A stretch of 64,000 bases of DNA from an uncultured OM182 clade bacterium (GTDB lineage: Bacteria > Pseudomonadota > Gammaproteobacteria > Pseudomonadales > Azotimanducaceae): assembly GCA_902567095.1 (NCBI GenBank), contig CACFLG010000001.1, forward strand, positions 1 through 64,000, written 5' to 3'. The translations under genes and the position numbers were made by a program. Of this stretch, positions 24,370-34,041 are shown piece by piece. How positions within the stretch are numbered: position 1 is the stretch's first letter; every line of letters starts with the position of its first letter. The notes below the pieces were generated by a model. The model searched no databases. It had not been told where the DNA came from and saw nothing but the letters and a program-made list of their open reading frames with translations.

Positions 24370-26712
24370 ATGAGAAACAAAATCGCAGGTCTTATAGCTG
24401 TGCAAGCTTTCTTTGCAAGTTTGTTGTTAAGCAGCGTCATTGTTCAAGCTGATTCAAACGTGAGTGAAAGATTCACCGAAGAGATTGTTGTGACCGCCGA
24501 GAAAAAAGAATCGGCCCTTCAGAGCACTCCGATTGCTATCACTGCTTTAGATCGCGAAGCGATAAAGTTCAGAGAAATCCAAAACATGGAAGAGGTTCAG
24601 TATCTTGCTCCAGGAGTCTCTTTTAATCAGTTTGGTCCGACGGGTTTTGTGAGCATGCGCGGAGTCGGCATGGAGTTCACTGTTATAATGGCAGAAGCCG
24701 GTGTTGCGATGTACTCAGATGGGGTTTATCGGGGTACAACGATGTCCGCTGTAAATTCAATGTTTGACCTCGAGCGTATCGAAGTAGTTCGTGGTCCTCA
24801 GGGTACGCTCAATGGCCGTAATTCGACTGGCGGTAGTGTAAACATGATCAGTCGATTGCCGGGCGACGAGGCATCTTTTGAGGCGTCATTCATGTACGGT
24901 GATTATGATCGTTATAGGGTCGTGTTGTCGGGCGATATGCCCATTTCCGATAATTTTGCTATCCGCTTAGCGGCCATGAAGGATGAGAGAGACGGGTATG
25001 CTTATAACTCAACTTTAAATACTGACGAAGATGATTCTGACATCACTATCATAAAAGGATCGGCCGTCTTCACTCCAAGAGATGACTTAGAGTTTATTCT
25101 TAGATTTGAGCATAGCGATGTAGAGGTAGGCGGACCTTTATATTTAGCCACACAGACCTTTCCGGTCGCCCCTTTTTTCATCAGCCACACTAACCCCGGG
25201 GGCGCCCTATCGTTTGCGCCTGGAATTTGCGGCGCGTCTTCATGTATAGATGAGCTTGGGCTCGATATTCCCGCTGCTGTATCTGATATAACGGACCCGC
25301 GATCGGTAAGTGGTGGCGTTTTGACTGAGGCTGACTCAGCGACAGAGGGTTACAGCTTGACGGTAAATTATGACATCAGCGAAGACCTTGCGTTACGGTA
25401 TATTGGGTCTTACCATGATCAAGAGTACAATGCGATCAGGGACATTGACGGAACAAGTCTCGGTTTTTTTGATAGTGATCGTCGCGAAGAAATGGATGAG
25501 GTCAGTCACGAGCTTACATTACTCGGAAATACTGATAAGTTGGATTGGGTCGTTGGGGCTTACTATTACAAAAGCGACGCAGTCAACTTCAGTCTTTTTG
25601 AACTTCCAGACATAACTCGCACATATGAATCGCTGGTTGGGCTTTTCTTCTTCGGTTCAGCACTACCCCCTGGATCTCTGGCAGGTTTTGGTGTCCGGGC
25701 TCTTGATGATTCAGCAACCTCAGTTGCATTTTTGGACGATGTGTTCGAGCAAGAACTCAAGTCGACCGCATACTATGCTCAAGCTACTTATAGCATCACT
25801 GACAGCCTGCGAGCGACGCTTGGGGTGAGAACTACAGAAGATGACAAACTGATGTTCCAAACGAGTAGGAACAATATTTTGGATCCGGATCAATGCACGC
25901 GGAACAGGAACGAAGATGATTGGAGTGAGACAACTGGGAAGTTCGGTTTAGATTTCGACCTTGCCGACAAGACCATGGTTTACGGATCAATCTCGCGAGG
26001 CTATAAGTCAGGGGGATATGATGCTGGCCCGTGTTTTGATGATTACGAGCCAGAAGTACTAACGGCCTACGAAATCGGATTAAAAACAGAACTGCTAGAC
26101 AACAAGATGCGTATGAACGTCGCAGCTTTTGTATACGATTATGAAGATTACCAAGCTCGACTTTTCCAAGAAACAACTACGCAGGTTCTTAATGCTCCTG
26201 GAGCCGATATTCAGGGAGCAGAGATTGAAATCAACTGGTTAGCTACAGAAAGGTTAAGAATCGATGGATCTATTTCCTATTTAGATACAGAGTTTTCTAG
26301 TTTTGTAACGCAAAACCCAATGCGCCCAGAGTTAGGCGCTGTTAATCTTGAGGGGAACAGTCTTCTCAGATCCCCAGAACTTCAGGCGACAGTTGTAGTT
26401 GATTATGATATACCCACGGAAACTGGACTTGTTACCCTAAGCGGTGAGTGGGCATTTATGGATGAGCAGTATTTTACAATATTTAATGATCCGGAAGGCC
26501 TGGAGCCTAGCAGAAATATGGTTAATCTCAGGGTTAGATATGAGCCATCTAGCGACGCCCTTGAAAATCTCTCGTTCACTGCGTTTGTTCAAAACGCAAC
26601 AGACGAGGAATACGCAAACGGCTATATCCTCGCTGCGTTTACCGGAGCGGTGAATAACACCTTTGGTCCGCCCAGAACTTGGGGGATTCAGATCAATTAC
26701 GCGACTAATTAA
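24370..26712 (+). CDS. TonB-dependent outer-membrane receptor 2
   Basis: The ORF track begins at a TTG (24307), but ATG 24370 behind GGGGAGG starts the signal peptide (MRNKIAGLIAVQAFFASL, cleavage near VQA-D), giving 780 residues. It has a TonB box (TEEIVVTAEKKES), a plug with EVVRGPQGTLNGRNSTGG and a barrel of the same family as receptors 1 and 3. The C-terminus is QINYATN. Its divergent LysR neighbour and the following acyl-CoA carboxylase and crotonase genes suggest that it brings in an organic acid, lipid or terpenoid-like compound, but ligand prediction from sequence is not possible. Confidence 0.93.
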   Translation: MRNKIAGLIAVQAFFASLLLSSVIVQADSNVSERFTEEIVVTAEKKESALQSTPIAITALDREAIKFREIQNMEEVQYLAPGVSFNQFGPTGFVSMRGVGMEFTVIMAEAGVAMYSDGVYRGTTMSAVNSMFDLERIEVVRGPQGTLNGRNSTGGSVNMISRLPGDEASFEASFMYGDYDRYRVVLSGDMPISDNFAIRLAAMKDERDGYAYNSTLNTDEDDSDITIIKGSAVFTPRDDLEFILRFEHSDVEVGGPLYLATQTFPVAPFFISHTNPGGALSFAPGICGASSCIDELGLDIPAAVSDITDPRSVSGGVLTEADSATEGYSLTVNYDISEDLALRYIGSYHDQEYNAIRDIDGTSLGFFDSDRREEMDEVSHELTLLGNTDKLDWVVGAYYYKSDAVNFSLFELPDITRTYESLVGLFFFGSALPPGSLAGFGVRALDDSATSVAFLDDVFEQELKSTAYYAQATYSITDSLRATLGVRTTEDDKLMFQTSRNNILDPDQCTRNRNEDDWSETTGKFGLDFDLADKTMVYGSISRGYKSGGYDAGPCFDDYEPEVLTAYEIGLKTELLDNKMRMNVAAFVYDYEDYQARLFQETTTQVLNAPGADIQGAEIEINWLATERLRIDGSISYLDTEFSSFVTQNPMRPELGAVNLEGNSLLRSPELQATVVVDYDIPTETGLVTLSGEWAFMDEQYFTIFNDPEGLEPSRNMVNLRVRYEPSSDALENLSFTAFVQNATDEEYANGYILAAFTGAVNNTFGPPRTWGIQINYATN

Positions 26713-26925
26713 ACCAATCGGTTTTAGTCTTATCTATCTGGGGATCGAATGAATTTGTTCGATCTTCAGATATGATTCCCTTCCTTCGGTTGACTCTTAA
26801 ATACCTTTCGTTGAATTATTGAGTTTTCTTGTTTCTCTGCAAGTAGACAACAATTACCATATTGAGCATTAACTGTTATTTGTGTATTTATCTACCTGCG
26901 TGTCCATAACTTATAGGGGCTTAAC

Positions 26926-29900
26926 ATGAGCTTTTCAGGGATTTTAATTGCAAACCGAGCCGAAATTGCGATCCGTATCTCGAGGGCAGCTTCGGCGTTG
27001 GGCATAAGGTCCGTGGGAATCTTCTCTGCAGATGACAAAACTAATCTTCACGTCGCAATGACAGATGAGGTCATAGAACTTGAGGGTTCAGGTCCAAAAG
27101 CATATTTAGATTTGGAACAAGTTGTTGAAGCCGCAAAAAAAAGTGGCTGCGACGCCATCCATCCAGGCTATGGTTTTTTATCCGAACGAAGTGAATTAGC
27201 TGAGCGATGCAGAGCAGAAGGTATTACCTTCATTGGTCCGCGTCCTGAGCACTTAGAACTGTTCGGGAACAAAAGCGACGCGAAAGTCGCTGCGAAGTCA
27301 GCCAGAGTTCCTACTTTGCGAGGCACGGATGAGCCGGCAGGTTTAGAGGATGCGATTAACTTCTTTGACGAGATGCCGCATGGGATAGTGATCAAGGCAG
27401 TCGCAGGAGGAGGTGGCCGTGGCACAAGAATAGTAACAAAGAGATCGGACATTCCCGAGGCGTTCCAATTGTGCCAGTCGGAAGCGATGACTTCTTTCGG
27501 TAACGATGATGTCTATCTCGAAGAATTTATGGCTCTCGCGAGACATATAGAGGTTCAGGTTTTGGGCGATCAATCGGGCAACATTGTCCATTTATATGAG
27601 AGGGAGTGTTCGGTTCAACGAAGAAATCAGAAGATTCTCGAGATTGCCCCAGCTCCTAATCTCTCCAACTGGCTCCGTGAAGAATTAATATCAGCATCGA
27701 TGCGTTTTGCTAGAGCTCATCGCTACGAGAGCTTAGGCACCTTCGAGTTTCTCGTCGATATGAATGCCTCTAAACCTAAATACGCGTTTATCGAGACAAA
27801 CGCGAGGTTGCAGGTTGAGCACACGGTTACAGAGGAAGTTACTGGTCTTGATCTTGTGAAGGCGCAAATTCAAATAGCCGCAGGGGCGACGCTTTCTGAG
27901 CTCGGCTTTTCGAGTGATGCCATCCCCGAGCCTCGCGGCTTCGCCATTCAGTCTAGGGTTAATCTTGAAACCTTGCAGTCGAATGGGAGTGTTTTGCCTG
28001 CAGCCGGATCCTTGGCAGTTTATGAGGTGCCAAATGGTCCAGGCGTAAGAACAGATGGATTTGGTTACTCGGGATACCAAACCAGTAACGCATTTGACTC
28101 GTTATTAGCAAAAGTGATAGTCCACTCAAATTCTCGTGGGCTCGAGGACATCTCAAAAAAAACTATCCGAGCACTCACAGAATTTCGGATTACAGGCGTA
28201 AAGAATAACCTTGCTTTCCTCAAAAAAATCTTAGCTCACCCTGATTTTGTAGGCGGACGGGTCCACACTCGGTGGGTCGAAGAGAACAGTGATGTCCTGT
28301 CTGGAGAATGGGTGCCGGATACAAATTTAGTTAACCATTTTGACACTGTTAATTCGGCTGAGGGCCTCGCCGGCGCAAAAGTGGATACCTCTGATCCCAT
28401 GGCACTCTTTGAATACGATCGCGAAAGCAAATCCAGGACTGGGTTATATGGGTTGGGATCTGAGGGCGAGTCAGGAAATTCTCCAGAGGGTTGGTTTGGG
28501 GTCGCGTCGCCTATTCAAGGGACGGTGGTTTCGATAGAAGCTGAAGTGGGAGAAGAAATTGCTGCGGGCCAGTCGCTTGCTATTGTCGAAGCAATGAAGA
28601 TGGAACACGTCATCTCCTCAGATCGGGATGGGGTTGTGCGTCGCGTGAGTATGAAAAACGGCGACGTTGTTCGGGAGGGTTTCCCGATTATCTTCGTTGA
28701 GGAGGCTGAAGTTTCTGTTGGTGCAGATAACATCAATGAAGTCGTCGATCTAGACTATATTCGGCCAGACCTTCAGGAAAATATTGAGCGCCATGCGTTT
28801 ACTCTTGATGAAAATAGGCGAGAGGCTGTGGAGCGTCGCCGCGCCCGTGGCGGCAGAATGCCGAGGGAAAATATAGCGGAACTAATGGACCCAGGATCTT
28901 TTAAGGAGTACTGGCCCTTAATTGTCGCGCGGCAACACAAGAGATATGACCCGGAGACTTTGCGAAAAAATACTCCTGCGGATGGAGTTGTGGCGGGAAC
29001 TGGCACTGTGAACAGAGATCTTTTTGGAGAAGAGCAAGCTCGCGCTATGATTGTCCACTACGATTATACCGTTTTGGCAGGGACCCAGGGCGGAAGAAAT
29101 CATTATAAGCAGGACAGAATCTTCGAGCTCGCATTACGATTTCGGTTGCCGCTAGTCCTTTTCGGCGAGGGTGGTGGCGGTCGCCCGGGTGATGACTCAA
29201 CTGGTCCCTCAGTGGCTTTCGACACCCATACTTTTTCCCAATTTTCAAAACTCTCAGGTGCGGTGCCTCTGGTCGGAGTAAATCACGGAAGGTGTTTTGC
29301 CGGAAATACCGCCTTGCTCGCTTGCTGCGATGTAATTATCGCAACAAAGGGCTCCACAATAGCGATGGGTGGGCCGGCGATGATTGAGGGCGGTGGATTG
29401 GGGATTTATACCCCTGAGGAAGTCGGACCCATGTCGTTTCAGGTTCCAAACGGTGTCGTTGATATTTTGGTGAATGACGAGCAAGAGGCAGTGATCATCG
29501 CTAAGAAATATCTGTCGTATTTCCAAGGCGAGTTGTCTGATTGGAAGGCACCCGAGCAGAAAAGACTTCGTCACATAGTTCCGGAAAATAGACTCCGTCT
29601 TTACGAGATGAGGGATATCATAAAGACATTGGCCGATGAGGGTTCAGTGCTTGAAATCAGGAAGGGTTTTGGTGTTGGAATTATTACCTGTTTTATTCGG
29701 GTTGAGGGTAGACCCTTGGGTGTAATAGCAAATAATCCCCATCATCTTGCTGGGGCAATTGATTCTGATGGCGCTGACAAGGGCGCTCGTTTTATGCAGC
29801 TCTGCGATGCTTTTGATATTCCTATTTTGAGCTTGATGGATTGCCCTGGAATCATGGTGGGGCCGGAGGTCGAGGCCACCGCCTTGGTGCGCCATAGTGT

Positions 29901-30315
29901 GCGCATGTTCAATACAGGAGCTAACCTAACTACTCCGCTGTTTGGCGTGGTTGTTCGAAAAGCTTATGGGTTAGGTGTCCAGGCGATGTGTGGCGCTAGC
30001 TCTTTGGAAGGGTTTTTCACTGTTGCCTGGCCAACAGCTGAGTTTGCAGGGATGAACATTGAGGGCGCAGTAAAACTAGGTTATCGAAAAGAATTGATGT
30101 CTATCGAAGATCCTAAAGAGCGGGCTAGAGAGTTTGAGGAGAGAGTCGCCCGAGCCTACGAGTCAGCGAAAGCAGTGAATGCTGCAGCTGGCGGAGGAAT
30201 TGATGACGTTATAGATCCTGCAGAGACGCGATCGTGGTTAGCGGAATCGTTAAAACGGGTTCCTCCCACTGCTCGTCGGGAAACCAAGAAGTACCCTTTT
30301 GTAGACACCTGGTGA
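26926..30315 (+). CDS. Single-chain biotin-dependent acyl-CoA carboxylase
   Basis: At 1129 residues this protein carries all catalytic parts of an acyl-CoA carboxylase. The biotin carboxylase is at residues about 1-450, with the ATP-grasp VAGGGGRGTRI and ETNARLQVEHTVTE. The biotin carrier domain is at about 515-590, with Lys558 in EAMKMEH. The carboxyltransferase is at about 620-1129, with ARGGRMPRENI and an oxyanion region near GGPAMIEGGG. The architecture matches the single-chain LCC type described for mycobacteria, which forms a homohexamer and accepts short to long acyl-CoAs. Here it probably carboxylates an acyl-CoA made by a catabolic route. Biotin ligase is not in the window. Start ATG 26926, after a 213-nt gap from the receptor. 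Confidence 0.93.
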   Translation: MSFSGILIANRAEIAIRISRAASALGIRSVGIFSADDKTNLHVAMTDEVIELEGSGPKAYLDLEQVVEAAKKSGCDAIHPGYGFLSERSELAERCRAEGITFIGPRPEHLELFGNKSDAKVAAKSARVPTLRGTDEPAGLEDAINFFDEMPHGIVIKAVAGGGGRGTRIVTKRSDIPEAFQLCQSEAMTSFGNDDVYLEEFMALARHIEVQVLGDQSGNIVHLYERECSVQRRNQKILEIAPAPNLSNWLREELISASMRFARAHRYESLGTFEFLVDMNASKPKYAFIETNARLQVEHTVTEEVTGLDLVKAQIQIAAGATLSELGFSSDAIPEPRGFAIQSRVNLETLQSNGSVLPAAGSLAVYEVPNGPGVRTDGFGYSGYQTSNAFDSLLAKVIVHSNSRGLEDISKKTIRALTEFRITGVKNNLAFLKKILAHPDFVGGRVHTRWVEENSDVLSGEWVPDTNLVNHFDTVNSAEGLAGAKVDTSDPMALFEYDRESKSRTGLYGLGSEGESGNSPEGWFGVASPIQGTVVSIEAEVGEEIAAGQSLAIVEAMKMEHVISSDRDGVVRRVSMKNGDVVREGFPIIFVEEAEVSVGADNINEVVDLDYIRPDLQENIERHAFTLDENRREAVERRRARGGRMPRENIAELMDPGSFKEYWPLIVARQHKRYDPETLRKNTPADGVVAGTGTVNRDLFGEEQARAMIVHYDYTVLAGTQGGRNHYKQDRIFELALRFRLPLVLFGEGGGGRPGDDSTGPSVAFDTHTFSQFSKLSGAVPLVGVNHGRCFAGNTALLACCDVIIATKGSTIAMGGPAMIEGGGLGIYTPEEVGPMSFQVPNGVVDILVNDEQEAVIIAKKYLSYFQGELSDWKAPEQKRLRHIVPENRLRLYEMRDIIKTLADEGSVLEIRKGFGVGIITCFIRVEGRPLGVIANNPHHLAGAIDSDGADKGARFMQLCDAFDIPILSLMDCPGIMVGPEVEATALVRHSVRMFNTGANLTTPLFGVVVRKAYGLGVQAMCGASSLEGFFTVAWPTAEFAGMNIEGAVKLGYRKELMSIEDPKERAREFEERVARAYESAKAVNAAAGGGIDDVIDPAETRSWLAESLKRVPPTARRETKKYPFVDTW

Positions 30316-30444
30316 TCGCTTGTCCGAAAAGATTGCGCGTCTTTACTGCTAATACGTCGGCTTTTTTTGCCTTTAGTAAGGTAGTGTGTAAGTTGCGGTC
30401 TCCTCTTGAGTATCCAATCTAAATGCTCCCATTAAAGGAAAAAA

Positions 30445-30939
30445 ATGATGAAACGCTTGCTAAAAAATTTAGTCTTAAATGGATTTTTTGTGAGTTTTGT
30501 TTTCGTGTCGGGTAATGCATATTCTTCAGAAACGAGGTTCCCCTTCGTGTTTCACTTAGTTCAAGTCTCCCTTTGGAAAGAGAGCTTGGAATCCGGCTCA
30601 ATTTATTATCCGCCGACCTACGAACAAGATGGATTCACCCATGGGACTTCGAACCCCAACAAATTGCTGAATGTCGCGAATCATTTTTATCCAGGGGTTG
30701 AGGGGGAGTGGCATTGCCTAAAAATGACGGTTGACAGTCTTGCTAAGGCTGGAGTGAAAGTAATTTTCGAGGGCACCGCGCCCGTTGGTGACAAAGCGCC
30801 TGATTTTGAGGGCGCCAATGATGAATTGTTTCCTCATATTCTTGGTGGTATTCCCCGAGAAGCGGTCATAAAATCATACCCAGTGATTCGATCAAAGAGC
30901 GGCGCATTCCTCTCTATTCCCGGTGTTATATCAGACTAA
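30445..30939 (+). CDS. Exported DUF952-domain protein
   Basis: A 164-residue protein with a signal peptide (residues about 1-28) and a DUF952-like domain. The W-x-x-S-L-x-S-G-x-Y-x-P opening (LWKESLESGSIYYPP), the GFTHGTSNPNKLL block and the closing FPHILGGIPREAVIKSYPV agree with that family. DUF952 proteins are usually cytosolic and of unknown function, so export is unusual. The start is ATGATG at 30445/30448 after AAAGGAAAA. It lies between the carboxylase and the crotonase operon; promoters are not evident. Confidence 0.75.
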   Translation: MMKRLLKNLVLNGFFVSFVFVSGNAYSSETRFPFVFHLVQVSLWKESLESGSIYYPPTYEQDGFTHGTSNPNKLLNVANHFYPGVEGEWHCLKMTVDSLAKAGVKVIFEGTAPVGDKAPDFEGANDELFPHILGGIPREAVIKSYPVIRSKSGAFLSIPGVISD

Positions 30940-31021
30940 GAAAAGAAAGATATATACATAGGCTTATGAGACAAGACGTTAAGTTTGATGACTTTTTTAT
31001 GCCTTGAATAGTTAGTTTATG

Positions 31022-31069
31022 TATGTCCATTGGACATAATTAAGTGCGGATAAGGTATTGGACAACATG
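31022..31069 (+). promoter_or_regulatory. Operator-like palindrome and repeated 18-mer before the crotonase operon
   Basis: TATGTCCA-T-TGGACATA at 31022-31038 is a perfect palindrome with one central base. AAGGTATTGGACAACATG at 31052-31069 is identical to the element before TonB receptor 2. Both contain TGGACA. The pair lies 85-130 nt before the start at 31154. Confidence 0.6.
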
Positions 31070-31153
31070 GCTGATACAATGGATATTGTTTTTAAATTCT
31101 TTTTCCAACAAATGCGTATTAACGAAGTTAAAATTTTAGAAGTGGAGGTTTAG

Positions 31154-31918
31154 ATGATCTTGGTAAGTGACAAAGCCCACGTTCGAACAATAACGCTGAA
31201 TAGACCAGACGCGATGAACGCGTTTAACGGAGCACTTTTTGATGCACTGACCGAGGGGCTTTTGGAAGCGGGCGAGGACAGCAATGTGAGGGTCGTTGTT
31301 TTGACCGGAAAAGGCAAGGCGTTCTCCACTGGGCTGGATTTAAGTGAGGTAGGCAAGGATATGGAGCCGCCTAAGCACGGTGTTCCTGGTCTCTTCCGCA
31401 CGCTGGTAGATTTTCCAAAGCCGCTACTTCTCGCAATCAATGGGTTCGCCGTTGGTTTTGGAGCAACGGCTATTGGTTTCGCAGATATCTCCTTTATGGC
31501 AAGAAGTGCAAAATTACGAACTCCTTTTACCTCAATGGGAGTAGTGGCTGAGGGCGCAAGCTCGTTCACTTTTCCTCGGATTGTGGGGCCTCAGTGGGCT
31601 AATTGGATTTTGCAATCGTCTTCTTGGCTAGCTTCTGAAGATTGCGAGAAGGCTGGGCTAGTATTTAAGGTTTTGGAAGACGACGCCCTTCTTGAAGAGA
31701 CAGAAAGACATGCGCATATAATTGCAGCCAATTCGCCGACCGCATTGAAAAGAAACAAAGATCTAATCATGGGGCCAATTCGAGAAAAATATCGAGAGGC
31801 TATAGAAAAAGAGGGACTTGTCTACGAAGAGTTGATGGGCGGTCCGGAAAATATGGAAGCAATAAATGCCTTTTTAGAGAAGAGGGATCCAGATTTCTCT
31901 TCTATAGGCCGGAGATGA
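31154..31918 (+). CDS. Enoyl-CoA hydratase/isomerase family protein (crotonase) 1
   Basis: A 254-residue crotonase-fold protein acting on an acyl-CoA thioester. The family blocks NRPDAMNAFN, the oxyanion-hole region KGKAFSTGLDLSEVG and INGFAVGFGATAIG are visible. At the position of the classical second catalytic Glu it has MGVVAEGAS, so a hydratase or isomerase is possible. ATG 31154 follows GTGGAGG. It is the first gene of an operon with CoA-transferase (10 nt gap) and GST (2 nt gap). Confidence 0.9.
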   Translation: MILVSDKAHVRTITLNRPDAMNAFNGALFDALTEGLLEAGEDSNVRVVVLTGKGKAFSTGLDLSEVGKDMEPPKHGVPGLFRTLVDFPKPLLLAINGFAVGFGATAIGFADISFMARSAKLRTPFTSMGVVAEGASSFTFPRIVGPQWANWILQSSSWLASEDCEKAGLVFKVLEDDALLEETERHAHIIAANSPTALKRNKDLIMGPIREKYREAIEKEGLVYEELMGGPENMEAINAFLEKRDPDFSSIGRR

Positions 31919-31928
31919 GGAGGTCTCA

Positions 31929-33185
31929 ATGGCACAACCACTGAGCGGGATAAAAGTTGTAGAGATGGGGATGGCTATTCAAGGCCCGGCGGCAGGTGTT
32001 TACCTCTCAGATATGGGCGCAGAGGTGCTCAAGGTAGAGCCCCCAATTGGAGATTCAAGTCGATTTCATCGAGGGGTGAACAACAACACCCCGCCAGAAA
32101 CCCCTGGTGCTATGTTTATTGCTGGGAATAGAGGAAAGAAATCAGTCTGTCTTGATGTTCACTCGGAGAAAGGTCGAGACATTCTTCAGGCTATGATTGC
32201 TGATGCTGACGTCTTCATGAGCAACTATCGCCCAGTCTTTTTGAATCGGCTCAGCCTCGATTATGAGTCACTAAGGAAGTGTAACCCTAGACTGATCTAT
32301 GCCGTTGTTAATGGATATGGGCCTCTCGGTCCGGACGTAAATAGACCTATGGTTGAGGGAGCCGCGCAGGCAAGGGGAGGCGTCGCAAATCTCTGCGGAC
32401 CCAGTGACGGACTTGCTATGATGCCGGGAGCGACCACTGCTGATGGCACTGGAGCGATTGGCTTTGCTCTGGGAATCATGACAGCCCTGCTTGAGCGGGA
32501 GCGCCACGGGACAGGACAGAGCGTTAGCACGTCAGCGTTGGGAGCTCAGATTTTTATACAGTCTTGGGAGATACAACAATGCATCCTGACCGGAGAACCC
32601 CTACAGCGAGCAGGAAGTTATATGCCTAATATAAGGGGGCCTTACGGAGTATATGAAGCCAGCGACGGGGGAATGTTTCTTTTCACCTTGGTAGGTGACG
32701 AGGGTTGGGGTTTATTGTGTGAGAAGGGGGGAGACCCTGAGTTAGCTAAGGATGAAAATTGGAATGATGCCTTCAAGCGAATGGGTGCAGCGCCCGAGAT
32801 GCAGAGCGAAGAATCAGTATTGAATGTTCGGGATAGGATGAAGAGTATTTTTAAGCGGAAGACGACTGCTGAGTGGAGGGATTTCTTTCGGTCGAGAGAT
32901 GATTGTATTGTTGAAAAGATTCAAGATCATAGTGAAGTCCTTTCAGATCCTCAGGTGCTGGCAAATGACTACGTCGTCCCTATGAGCTTTGAAGGAATTG
33001 GAGAGTCGATGGTTGTAGGAAATCAGGTCCAACTTAGCGAAACACCGGCTGTGATAGAGAGACCTCCGCCTCAACTAGGCGATTCAACGAGGGAGGTAAT
33101 GAAAAATTTGGGTTATTCGGACCAGGATGTGGACGAAGTGGAATCTCATACGCTCAAAATAAGAAAGAAGTTTTTGGGAGAATAG
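31929..33185 (+). CDS. CoA-transferase family III (CaiB/BaiF type)
   Basis: A 418-residue protein that moves CoA between acids. The N-terminus MAQPLSGIKVVEMG and the LKVEPPIGDSSR, NRGKKSVCLDV and DVFMSNYRP blocks are characteristic of family III, including the Asp that forms the acyl-anhydride intermediate in this family (DVFMSNYRP lies in the corresponding region). It probably activates an incoming acid to its CoA ester for the crotonases and carboxylase. GAGGAGG ribosome site, ten bases after the crotonase stop. Confidence 0.92.
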   Translation: MAQPLSGIKVVEMGMAIQGPAAGVYLSDMGAEVLKVEPPIGDSSRFHRGVNNNTPPETPGAMFIAGNRGKKSVCLDVHSEKGRDILQAMIADADVFMSNYRPVFLNRLSLDYESLRKCNPRLIYAVVNGYGPLGPDVNRPMVEGAAQARGGVANLCGPSDGLAMMPGATTADGTGAIGFALGIMTALLERERHGTGQSVSTSALGAQIFIQSWEIQQCILTGEPLQRAGSYMPNIRGPYGVYEASDGGMFLFTLVGDEGWGLLCEKGGDPELAKDENWNDAFKRMGAAPEMQSEESVLNVRDRMKSIFKRKTTAEWRDFFRSRDDCIVEKIQDHSEVLSDPQVLANDYVVPMSFEGIGESMVVGNQVQLSETPAVIERPPPQLGDSTREVMKNLGYSDQDVDEVESHTLKIRKKFLGE

Positions 33186-33187
33186 AA

Positions 33188-33922
33188 ATGGCGATGGAAT
33201 TATGGACTGCAGCGACCCCAAACGGTTGGAAAGTCAACATTATGGTAGAGGAGCTGATAGAGCTCGGTATTGAGGTGTCTGAATTCAAGGTGCGAAGCAT
33301 CAATCTCCAAAATGGAGAGCAATTTTCCGAAGAATTCACAAGCCACAATTTAAACCAAAAGATCCCAGTGCTTATAGATGGAGAGACAAGCGTGATGGAG
33401 AGCTGCGCAATATTACAATACCTCGGAGAAAAATATCCGTCCACTCTCTTGCCCTCTGGAAACAAGCGTTGGGAAGCCCTCCAGTGGCTTTATTGGCAGG
33501 CTGCCAATGTCGGTCCTATTTTCGGCAATAAGCTCAGTTATACGCGCTACATGGAAGATGTACCCATCGAGGCAAAGGCTCACCCACTTGAGCGTTTCGG
33601 CAAGGAGGGGCTGAGGCTAGCCAATGTTTTAGATCGCAAGCTTGAAGGTCGAGATTACATCTGTGGTGAGAAAATTTCTGTGGCTGATATTGCGATTTAT
33701 CCCTGGATGAGGGGCTGGAAGTGGAGCAAAATAATTTTAGTTGATTGCAAAAACGTTATGGCATGGATTGATCGGGTTAGAGCGCGCCCCGCTGTTGAAA
33801 GAGGTCTTTCCTATGGAATGCCGAAAGACGAGATAGATCAATGGAGTGAGGAGCGCAAAAAAGAAACAGCTGCTAGTGGAGCAATTATTGCTTCTAATGA
33901 GGCATTGAAAACGGACGTTTAG
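33188..33922 (+). CDS. Glutathione S-transferase family protein (nu-class-like)
   Basis: A 244-residue protein with a thioredoxin-like N-terminal domain (WTAATPNGWKVNIMVEEL, cis-Pro QKIPVLID, glutathione-binding MESCAILQYLGE) and a helical C-terminal domain (ISVADIAIYPW). The layout agrees with YfcG/YghU-type nu-class GSTs, which bind glutathione and act as disulfide-bond reductases or peroxidases. Start 2 nt after the CoA-transferase stop. In this operon it could remove a reactive product or work on a glutathione conjugate. Confidence 0.9.
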   Translation: MAMELWTAATPNGWKVNIMVEELIELGIEVSEFKVRSINLQNGEQFSEEFTSHNLNQKIPVLIDGETSVMESCAILQYLGEKYPSTLLPSGNKRWEALQWLYWQAANVGPIFGNKLSYTRYMEDVPIEAKAHPLERFGKEGLRLANVLDRKLEGRDYICGEKISVADIAIYPWMRGWKWSKIILVDCKNVMAWIDRVRARPAVERGLSYGMPKDEIDQWSEERKKETAASGAIIASNEALKTDV

Positions 33923-34041
33923 AAAAAAATATTACAGTGCTTCGCTTATTCAGTATTTGATTGACCCCGGCGTTGCATGTGCTGTAAATAGAACGTACCT
34001 GTATAAACTTATATAAATAGAAAGCGAGGCAGTATCGAACA

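Noticed and set aside
24250-31069. The 18-nt repeat as ends of an inserted element
   Set aside because: The copies are direct, not terminal to any transposase, and the genes between are ordinary operons; a regulatory or promoter element fits better.
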